A stretch of 64,000 bases of DNA, from NCBI GenBank assembly GCA_036365515.1, contig CM070874.1, positions 42,283,083 through 42,347,082 of the forward strand. Direction: 5' to 3'. Below, one piece after another: positions 56,594 through 64,000 of this stretch. The translations under genes and the position numbers were made by a program. Below the pieces are notes generated by a model. That model saw only the letters and a list, made by a program, of their open reading frames with translations, was not told the DNA's origin and made no database searches. The first letter of the stretch is position 1, and each line of letters begins with the position of its first letter. This DNA comes from Torymus aiolomorphi (taxonomy: Eukaryota; Arthropoda; Insecta; Hymenoptera; Torymidae).

Positions 56594-58104
56594 TTATTGT
56601 TGAGTTATGCCGGGTTCGGAGCTGCCTTGTGGTTTGTTGTCTGGGTAGCGTGATATGTGTATCATGGTGTGATGGTTACCGTTACACGTCTTACACCGAT
56701 ACTGTGACTTACAGTTCTTCGCAGAATGCAAGTCCAGACAGTTGAAGCAGAGAGGCTTCTCCATGACAAACTTCCTCTGTTCCTGTTCAGAAAGGCGCTT
56801 GAACGTTGGGCACGCAACAATAAAATGAGGTGCTCCACAGTATGTGCACGGATGCTGTGAGATCATGCTTGAGTGCGTAACCTTTGATGAGTTTGGCGGC
56901 TTGGCTTGAGAAACTCCGGGCCTTGAGCTTTGATGGGCCTTGACGACCTTTGAGGTTGAAGATGATGATGGTTTGTAAGATCCGGCTGGTGTATCCGACG
57001 CAATCTCCAAAGCACGGACTCGAGCTATCAGAAAAGCTTCAAATTCCTCAAAAGTCGGCAGCTCAGTGATATTTGCTTGAGACGTCTCCCATGCTTTTCT
57101 ACTAGTCCTATCCAGCAGCCTCGCTATCCGATGCGCCAAGATATGATCTCCCAATTCTTCCTTTGGTACCAATATGTGGAGAGATTTCCGTATCTTGGAC
57201 ATTTCCGTTACTAATGTGTTGAGTGATGCCGAGTTCTTATTTTGTGCTGCTGCCAAGTCTGCCACACGATCCAGCTGATCATTGAGAAGGACCCGTTTGT
57301 TTTCCTACCTCGCCACAAGAGTGTCCCATGCAGGCTTGAGTGATTCATCACAGAGAGTGAATCCTTCAATGAGTGTGAGTGGTGCACCTGTAAGTGAACT
57401 ACGCAAGTAATGGAGCTTAGCGTAATCCTTGAGTCCTGCCCTTTTGAGTATTAATACAGTAAAGAGCTCCTTGTAGGCTGTCCATTCAGTGTAAGTTCCG
57501 TTAAAAGTTGGCAGCTTGATCTCCGGCAACTTGCTGATCTGAAAGTGTTGAGTCTCACCGGTGCTTGGAGGTTGAGTGGTTTTATGTTGAGAGTGCCATA
57601 TTTGCTCCAACTTGCTGAGGTTAAACATTATTGAGTGGTACTGTTCGTGAAATGAGTCGTGGAAGTTCGAGCTGAAATAAGGATTGGTCACGAATGATGC
57701 TGGACATGCATCCTCAATAATTGCATGTTCTCTCCCGTAGAGTTCATAAATTTCCACGTCACCAAATTGTTCATGTGAACAGTGCCTTCCTTGTCCTAAA
57801 CATAATTGGATATCCGTTTCAGCTTCTGGAGTCTCACATATTGTGAGCTAACTTTGCAGATCAACGAAGCAGTCACATTCATCGGAGACTTTGAGCAAGT
57901 CCTCTTTGTTGAGTTGTCCGATACAGTCAAACCAGGTGGCAACAAGGGCACGAAGGACTTGGTGGTGGTGGTAGATCCGCTAGCAGTGCTCTGGAGCTTG
58001 TCGTCAACAGTTGGTTGTTGAGCCCCTTCCTCCTGCTTGGTTGAGTTGTCCTCGTTGTCTGAGCTATGGACGGATTCTACCTTCTTCTCCTTGTCGCCAG
58101 CCAT
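56594..58104 (-). pseudogene. gag: BEL-2 Gag
   Basis: The likely start is the ATG at 58104 (MAGDKEKKVESVHSSDNEDN); the longer ORF upstream reads into the LTR. It is in another frame from the continuation 57757-57305, which has LPEIKLPTFNGTYTEWTAYK, the capsid-like signature, and 57265-56594, which has CTYCGAPHFIVACPTF, CFNCLDLHSAKNC and CKTCNGNHHTMIH. A TAG-containing gap of about 40 bases at 57266-57304 separates the last two. Confidence 0.87.
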
Positions 58105-58177
58105 TGTGAGATTCTGTGAGATTATCAAGAATGAGTATGCTTTCACTGACTCTATTACACACCACAGCATGATAATC

Positions 58178-58195
58178 CGGCTCGAAGGACCAAAA
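58178..58195 (-). promoter_or_regulatory. BEL-2 primer-binding site
   Basis: The complement TGGTCCTTCGAGCCGG stands directly next to the inner edge of the 5' LTR. It is identical to the corresponding site of BEL-1. Confidence 0.7.
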
Positions 58196-58566
58196 TGTTT
58201 GAGAAAGCCATAATTATAATCATATGAGTACATGCTGTGGGTGTTGAAATAAATTTGAGTCACACACATAAGTAAATAAAACTTCAATATATTATATTAG
58301 TTCTAAATCGCATCATAAATACATTCTGGTTTATAAAATTACAAAGTTCATAACGGAGTTTAATTTTCATTAATTCTAATAATAATTTGAGTTGAAATGG
58401 TTTTTGTTCGAATGATATAAGTGAGCGAATCTTAACAAGTAGTGTGTACGCAGTAACAATTGAGTAATAAGTGCTTAGACGAATGTAGTTGCAATCTCTC
58501 ACTAGAGATGACTAACCTGTGTCGCATAATGAGTTTGGCCAAATTTGAGTATATCCGTTAAATGAT
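58196..58566 (-). repeat. BEL-2 5' LTR
   Basis: About 371 bp, matching the two halves of the interrupted 3' LTR. The outer (sense 5') end is not a clear TG and lies within a few bases of element C. Confidence 0.88.
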
Positions 58567-59052
58567 ATATATGAGGCGTTTCGCCTCAACTCTCCCAGCG
58601 CGGCGCGCTAGCGTCAAATCATGCTATTTTCAAGTCGTGTTTACGATATCAATATGCATTTCAAAAAATTATGTGATAAGCGTTTCCGACGTATTTTTTC
58701 CTCAGCTTTCCAATGGCGTAGGTGGTTTTTCCGAAATTTTCCATTTCCCCCCCCAACAAGTATAAAACATACTATATCTCGAAAAGTATATTTTTAATAT
58801 TTTTTTTACCCCTAGATCGAGAGCTGGGCATTTTTTACCTCCGAAAGAATTTTTTTCAGAATTTGCTCGAATGTTTTCTTAGAGAAACAGAACGCGAAAG
58901 AGCAGACGCAGCGTCTCCTTCGCGCGCGGTTTTCGGCGCGCTGTACACCGCGTGGACTAGATGCATTTCGCTCTCTAACAACCACTTAAAATTTTGATTT
59001 CCTTAATAATAGCAACAATAAACTAGTATTTATATTAATAATTCTTTTTTTT

Positions 59053-59318
59053 TTAAGTAGATAATTTTATTTTGTTTTGTTTTACGGGTTTTTTAGGGAA
59101 GATTTGATATTCTGAACTCATTGACGTTTTTTTTAGTATTAATGTTGTTTTATTCATTGGAATAACGGCATGGTACTGTAAAGTTCCCGGTATAGATTTA
59201 ATTTTACTTAACCTTGATTTTAGTTTCAAAACGGCTTTTTCATAGGTCTCTTTAGTGCTGTAAAAAACTTTAGTTTCTTTGCAATTACGTAAAGCCCAGT
59301 TGTAAAGGTCTTCTGGTG
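59053..59318 (-). pseudogene. Transposase of element C, C-terminal part
   Basis: PEDLYNWALRNCKETKVFYS and IPGTLQYHAVIP match the end of the element A protein (DLYNWAQNYSKETKIFYSSK, SGTLKYHAFIP). It is separated from the rest by the TTAA-flanked dimer; the reading frame on the two sides is the same if one TTAA is counted. Confidence 0.82.
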
Positions 59319-61573
59319 TTAACCCATTAACGCGCAAATGCACATTTTTGTGCACACATTTTCAAGTACAGAATTCTATTGGAAAAACAAAGTCATTTTT
59401 ATCCAAAATCCTATATAGGGGGTTTTCGAGGGTGCTCTTTCAGAATCTGCAACTTATTTTCTAAAAAAAGGTCAGCAAGTGTATTATTTTTGAGTTTTTT
59501 TAAAAAAAAGTCAAAAAATTTAATAAATTTTTTTTTTCAAATCAATTTTTGTCACTGTTTCTGTTTTTGGATAATCATATTACCACCAGAAATCGCGGCC
59601 CGAATGTCTCACGTTTCCAAAACACTGGTTGTGAATCTTTTTTCCCCTTTTAGCTTTTCCAAAATGGCAGATTCTGTGAAACAACGTAATGTTAAACTTC
59701 ATGATTTTTTTTCTCGAAATGTATGAACTTAACGAAAAAATGTTGTAGAACAAAAAATGCTTAGAATCACTCAAAAAATACGTATGAATTTTTTCAAAAG
59801 TTTTTGAACCAATTTTGAATTTGTTAATTTTTAACATTTTTGAAAAATCAAAAAATGTCTCAAAAACTTCTGAAAAAAATCATACGTATTCTTTGAATGA
59901 TCCCTAGCACTTTTTATTCTATAAAATTTTTTCGTAAAGTGTATTTTTTTTCGAGAACAAAAATTTTGAAATTATGCGTTACATAAACACACAAAATGTT
60001 GAATGGATTGAAGACTGTATAATCGTCATTCTGCCACTATAAATTTGTAGTAAAATATAGCGTTGCCCAGTTCTCACCACGGGGAGGTAGACAATGCAAG
60101 AGAACCTTCTTCTTCTTTTTTATATATTTTTTTTATGTTTTATATTTTTTATATTTTTTATATTTTATTCTATTCTTTTGAATGTATAGAGAGAAAACAG
60201 TTTTTACAAACATGTAAACCACACACCTTGGAGAGCTTTCTAGTTCTTAGAGAACATTTTTTGTTAGAACAGTTTCTTTGACTTGCGGACTGAACGGCAT
60301 TACTAAATTTGTCATTACATGTTTTTTTTTCCAAATAGCATTTCGCAATAGCCATACAATCATCTTTAGTACCTATTTTTTTGCTCTTACCTGCTGTTGC
60401 AACATTGTACAAGACAGTGGCGTTGGTAATTGCTATTTGGATAACTCTGATAAAAATGACCCAAGTGACCCACTGTCTTGTACAATGTTGCAACAGCAGG
60501 TAAGAGCAAAAAAATAGGTACTAAAGATGTTTGTATGGCTATTGCTAAAAGCTATTTGGAAAAAGAAAAACATATAAAGCCCAAATTCAGTAATGCAGTT
60601 CAATCCGCAAGTCAAAGAAACTGTTCTAACAAACTAATGTTCTCTAAGAACTAGAAAGCTCTGCAAGGTGTGTGGTTTACATTTTTGTAAAAACTGTTTT
60701 CTCTCTATACATTCAAAAGAATAGAATAAAATATAAAAAATATAAAAAATATAAAAAATAAAAAAAATATATAAAAAAAAAGAAGGTTCTCTTGCATCGT
60801 CTACCACCCCATGGTTAGAACTGGGCAACGCTATATTTTACTACATATTTATAGTGGCAGAGTGATGATTATACAGTTTTCAATCCATTCAACGTTTTGT
60901 GTGTTTATGTAACGCATAATTTCAAAATTTTTTTTCCCGAAAAAAATACACTTTACGAAAAAATTTTATAGGATAAAAAGTGCTTAGCATCGTTCAAAGA
61001 ACACGTAGGTTTTTTTTCAGAAGTTTTTGAGAAATTTTTTGATTTTTCAAAAATGTTAAAAATTTAAAAATTCAAAATTGGTTCAAAAACTTCTGAAAAA
61101 ATTCATACGTATTTTTTGAGTGATTCTAAGTATTTTTTGTTCTATAACATTTTTTCGTTAAGTTCATACATTTCGAGCAAAAAAAATCATGAAGTTTAAC
61201 ATTACGCTGTTTCACAAAATCCGCCATTTTGGAAAACCTAAAATGGGAAAAAAGATTCACAACCAGTGTTTTGGAAACGCCAGACATTCGGACCGCGATT
61301 TCTGGCGGTAATATGATTATCCAAAAACAGAAACAGTAACAAAAATTGATTTGAAAAAAAAAATGTTATTAAATTTTTTGACTTTTTTTAAAAAGAAACT
61401 CAAAAGTAATACACTTACTGACTTTTTTTTACAAAATAAGTTGCAGATTCTGAAAGAGCACCATCGAAAACCCCCTATATACGATTTTGGATAAAAATGA
61501 CTTGTTTTTCCAATAGAATTCTGTACTTGAAAATGTGTGCACAAAAATGTGCATTTGCGCGTTAATGGGTTAA
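59319..61573. mobile_element. piggyBac-derived inverted dimer with TTAA ends
   Basis: TTAA at 59319-59322 and 61570-61573; the ends read CCCATTAACGCGCAAATGCA and its complement. The two halves are inverted copies over about 1.1 kb each, with a centre at about 60460. Each half carries the C-terminal part of a piggyBac transposase gene reading outward. The element is thus two 3' halves joined head to head. TTAA target and CCC ends identify piggyBac. Confidence 0.85.
60170..60493 (-). pseudogene. piggyBac transposase C-terminal fragment
   Basis: The minus-strand ORF ends with RNCSNKKCSLRTRKLSKVC, then GLHVCKNCFLSIHSKE. This is the Cys/His-rich finger typical of piggyBac transposase C termini. 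The mirror copy on the plus strand (about 60480-60722) is broken by frame changes. The catalytic core is absent. Confidence 0.65.
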
Positions 61574-62640
61574 AATATGATTACTCGAAGAGAGTTGAAG
61601 ACTTGCTCTTTTCGCCCCTCTTTTCAAATTTGCGCCTATACCATCGCACGCACCTTTACCGTGCGCTGTTGCATGAAAATGCCATTCAGCAGGAACTCCA
61701 AAATCTTTTTGATGAAACAGAAGATTTTGGAAGGTAGACTTGTTCTTAAAATGCTGACCTACTCCATCAGTTAAGTAATAAATTTTCTTGACTATGAAAT
61801 TACTTTTTAAATACGATATTATAATTTTTTGATATTCATAAACAGCAACAGTATCGTGATTTAGATTATCAGAAATTATAGCAATGCTTATATGTTTAAG
61901 ATCTTGATTTTCGTTATAATATACCACTGTTGTAAAAACTGTTGCTTGATTATTGTTCCAGTGGAACGATTGTGTTGAATTTTGCACTATAAACGCATAG
62001 TTTTCTGCAAAATCACAACAAACAAGGAATTCTCCTTTTTGAAGGTTTTTTTTCAAATCGCTTAAGAAAAGATATTGTTCTCTCGCAAAGAAGTCATGAG
62101 TTTTAAATTTTATTAATTTTTCTCCCAGTATGTTCATGAATTCATAAACATTTACAGTTGTAGATACTATTGTGCAACGATCTGTCTGAAGCCATGACTC
62201 ATACTGTATTTGAAAAATATCATTTCTCTCAAAACATTCAAGCAAATGTTTCCGTAATACAGGCATATTGGGGCAATCTAAACAGTCTCCCAAGTAAAAT
62301 TTCGAACTAGCATTACTACATACGATTGCTTGGGTGCAATCGTGGTAGTTTTTAAGAAATAGTCGAGTACCTTCAGTTAAACTCTGTAAATTAATAGCAT
62401 TTAACATCAGCTTGATATTTTCGTGGTGTACACATACGCATACATTATGCGTACCACTGCTTCCCGCTAGAACACAATGCGGCGGCCTCAATTGAGTAAA
62501 TTTAGTGAAGCCAATATTAACAGATTCATGCTCTTTTTAAATAAACAATAAATTTCACGTAAATTACCAAGTAGTAACCTTTTCTGTACATGTTCTCTTT
62601 TACCATTATCCTGCTTAACAGATATACAATCTTTTAATCC
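61574..62640 (-). pseudogene. Transposase of element C, central catalytic part
   Basis: Open from 62491 to the dimer; related sequence extends up to about 62640 in another frame (KRLLLGNLREIY, NIGFTKFTQLRP). It has HCVLAGSSGTHNVCVCVHH, DFAEN (62000-62014), TDG followed by QHFKN (61763-61771) and HGKGACDGIG (61641-61663), then ANLKRGAKRASLQL. Similarity to element A is strong: the same motifs with 40-60% identity between them by eye. Confidence 0.85.
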
Positions 62641-63154
62641 GGGCATTACACGACTAATATCGTCCCTCTCATAAAAACGTTTAACTGAATCTACAGTTTC
62701 AACTGGAAATATTTTGCCCCTTTTCTTTTCAGGTTTTGAAAAAATTCCACTTTCAGTTACTAACTTTTTCGCTTCTCGAGCTTCCCACTCAGTACAACCG
62801 AACTCTCTGATTAAGTCTCTGCGAGACCAAAAATCAGGAGCAAGCGTGAGTAGCTGAATTTTATCTTCCTTACCCGGTGATTCTAAAAATTTTTTTTAAT
62901 TGGTTGAGAACTGCCACGCCTGCTTTATGATATTCATCAGTACATTCAATTTTAGCTTTTTTGGCATCGCATGAAGGTAAATCTAACTTATGTTTATAAA
63001 GTTGACGTTGACAGTTGGAACAAATTTTCGCGTTTTCTGGTACGAGGAGATACGCACTCCTAAATATTGAAGGAAAATTCGACAAATTTTTACGCACAGA
63101 GTGATTAATTTTATTAAAAGGATTTATGCATTTCAGCTTCAAAGCTGGATCCAT
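62641..63154 (-). pseudogene. Transposase of element C, N-terminal part
   Basis: The ATG at 63154 (MDPALKLKCINPFNK) gives an N-terminal CINP ... CSNC zinc-type motif, as in element A. The frame changes at an A/T run near 62885, after which LLTLAPDFWSRRDLIREFGC and TEWEAREAKKL follow, matching FWSRKNLIERLGC in element A. This region of A has the in-frame stop at 16981. Confidence 0.8.
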
Positions 63155-63159
63155 TTCAG

Positions 63160-63420
63160 TAGCGAGAAAATAAATGCAATAAATAAACCAAAAATAAATT
63201 ATGATTTAATCAGCAAACACACGAAGAACACAAATATAATGGAAACAGCGTTAAAATTCTTAAACAATTTCAAGGATAACAAAGATCGAAAATTCATCAG
63301 ACTTATATAATTGGATACAACAAATTACTCTCGGGCAAAAATTTTCTATATGCAAGCCACCTATCGGGTAAAAAGTAAGTGAGAAGCGTTGCGTCTGCTA
63401 TTTCAAATTGATTGTAATGT
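63160..63420. other. No gene recognised
   Basis: AT-rich; the expected right TIR of element C is not found. Confidence 0.5.
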
Positions 63421-63424
63421 TTTT

Positions 63425-63770
63425 GCTTCCTCAAAGAGGAAGCTTTGTAACGGTGAAAAAAATTTTCGAAAAAAAAGTCTTCAAAAAGATGTTTTATGGT
63501 GGTACATGTGTATATTATTTGATTTTGATGATTTTTGATTTCGTGGATGTATGTATGTGTGTGTGTACGTGTGTGTGTGTGTATATTTCAACTCTTAATA
63601 TCTCCGAAACTAATCAACCGATTTTCGTCGGGTAAAGCTTATTCGCTTCGTCTTGCGGCAAAAGGAAAGTACCCTGATGGATTTGGAATTTTATTGATTT
63701 TCTTTTGTTTTATAACCAAAAAACGATTTTGAATTTTTAGTTTTTTTGATTTTTTCGTATCTTATAGTAA
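63425..63770. repeat. Interspersed repeat with GCTTCCTC palindrome and (TG)n
   Basis: It has the same order as 1590-1850: the palindrome GCTTCCTCAAAGAGGAAGC at 63425-63443, GTGAAAAAAATTTTCG, a (TG)n tract at about 63556-63582, then an ACTAATCAACCGATTTTCG block. It ends with TATAACCAAAAAACGATTTT, as at 3300-3325. Confidence 0.75.
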
Positions 63771-64000
63771 TTATTACATAAAATAATATACTTCTCTTAT
63801 ATATAGTATAATATATATAGTATATAGTATATTCTCTTATAATGTAGTAAATTAAAATATCAAAACGTATTAATAGTGCCATTTTTAGCCCCTTCTTTTA
63901 TCTCTTTTTAATCTCAATTTTTTTTAAACTTGGTGGTCTGTCAAAGCTTTTTTTAAAATAGGTACGTAATATACTATTTTGCAAGAAACTGGTATAAGAC
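63771..64000. other. AT-rich end of window, no gene
   Basis: Includes a short ATATAGTATA-type repeat at 63795-63840. Nothing supported. Confidence 0.5.

Larger units (their letters stand above)
50552..58566 (-). mobile_element. BEL/Pao LTR retrotransposon, BEL-2
   Basis: On the minus strand: 5' LTR (58566-58196), primer site, Gag, protease, RT, RNase H, integrase, 3' LTR (51915-50552). The 3' LTR is interrupted by a solo LTR. Several frame changes. It is far more diverged from BEL-1 than the LTRs within each element. The plus strand is full of TGAGT (ACTCA on the sense strand). Its right end abuts element C within a few bases, and no target duplication could be established. Confidence 0.92.
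58573..63200 (-). mobile_element. TIR DNA transposon C (right end missing)
   Basis: The left end GAGGCGTTTCGCCTCAACTC and the following ~250 bp resemble the TIR of element A (e.g. ATTTTTTCCTCAGCTTTCC), with many differences. The interior encodes the same transposase family on the minus strand. A 2.2-kb inverted dimer interrupts it. No inverted copy of the TIR was found beyond 63160, so the right end is lost or truncated. Confidence 0.8.

Noticed and set aside
58566..58572. A 5-bp target duplication for BEL-2
   Set aside because: The bases next to the two LTRs do not match in any register, and the outer LTR edge is uncertain.
59379..59726. 115-codon plus-strand ORF and its antisense partner
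   Set aside because: They lie in the palindromic piggyBac dimer, on the strand opposite to the transposase remnant, and are Phe/Lys-rich by composition.

Overview
This is a eukaryotic window, almost certainly from an insect genome; a hymenopteran is possible but unproven. The DNA is AT-rich and intron-scale empty, with no convincing single-copy host gene, no rRNA gene and no intact tRNA gene. What can be recognised is a dense, nested graveyard of transposable elements: Ty1/copia, two BEL/Pao, a DIRS-like element, Jockey/CR1-type LINEs, Penelope, three TIR elements of one transposase family, piggyBac-like, Kolobok-like and foldback elements, a solo LTR, several satellites and many microsatellites.

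Layout. 0-8 kb: a 155-bp satellite, interspersed repeats with a GCTTCCTC/GAGGAAGC palindrome plus (TG)n, a 54-bp tandem array, a TTAA-flanked piggyBac-like MITE and a 927-bp TIR element. 8.6-10.8 kb: a DIRS-like gag-RT remnant (minus strand) split by a foldback element. 12.67-23.69 kb: a Ty1/copia element with both LTRs, split by a 2.9-kb DNA transposon (element A, 14.96-17.89 kb) and by a palindromic TTAA-flanked MITE (21.36-22.05 kb). 24.17-31.45 kb: a nearly complete BEL/Pao element (BEL-1) with matching LTRs and a perfect 5-bp target duplication. 32.1-36.5 kb: a LINE on the minus strand. 37.7-41.05 kb: LINE ORF1 and ORF2 fragments on the plus strand. 41.05-45.12 kb: an inverted-repeat element with hammerhead-like cores, split by DNA transposon B (41.30-44.70 kb). 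45.5-46.85 kb: a 93-bp satellite that flips orientation. 46.86-50.3 kb: a Penelope-like element with a head-to-head partial copy. 50.55-58.57 kb: a second BEL/Pao (BEL-2, minus strand), its 3' LTR interrupted by a solo LTR. 58.57-63.2 kb: DNA transposon C, split by a 2.2-kb inverted dimer of a piggyBac element.

Most interesting. Elements A, B and C encode diverged members of one transposase-like family with a shared DFAEN ... (T/S)DG ... HGKxxxDG(I/V)G signature, long TIRs and, for A and B, apparent 4-bp target duplications. Two retroelements are saturated with a short motif on one strand: GCGAAAG in the copia element (about 26 sense-strand copies) and ACTCA in BEL-2 (read as TGAGT on the plus strand). 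Hammerhead-like cores occur in an inverted pair. The nesting gives a relative chronology: the hosts (copia, C, LINE, BEL-2, DIRS) came first, and the MITEs, dimers and solo LTR followed. All functional statements rest on motif recognition by eye; no database search was run.
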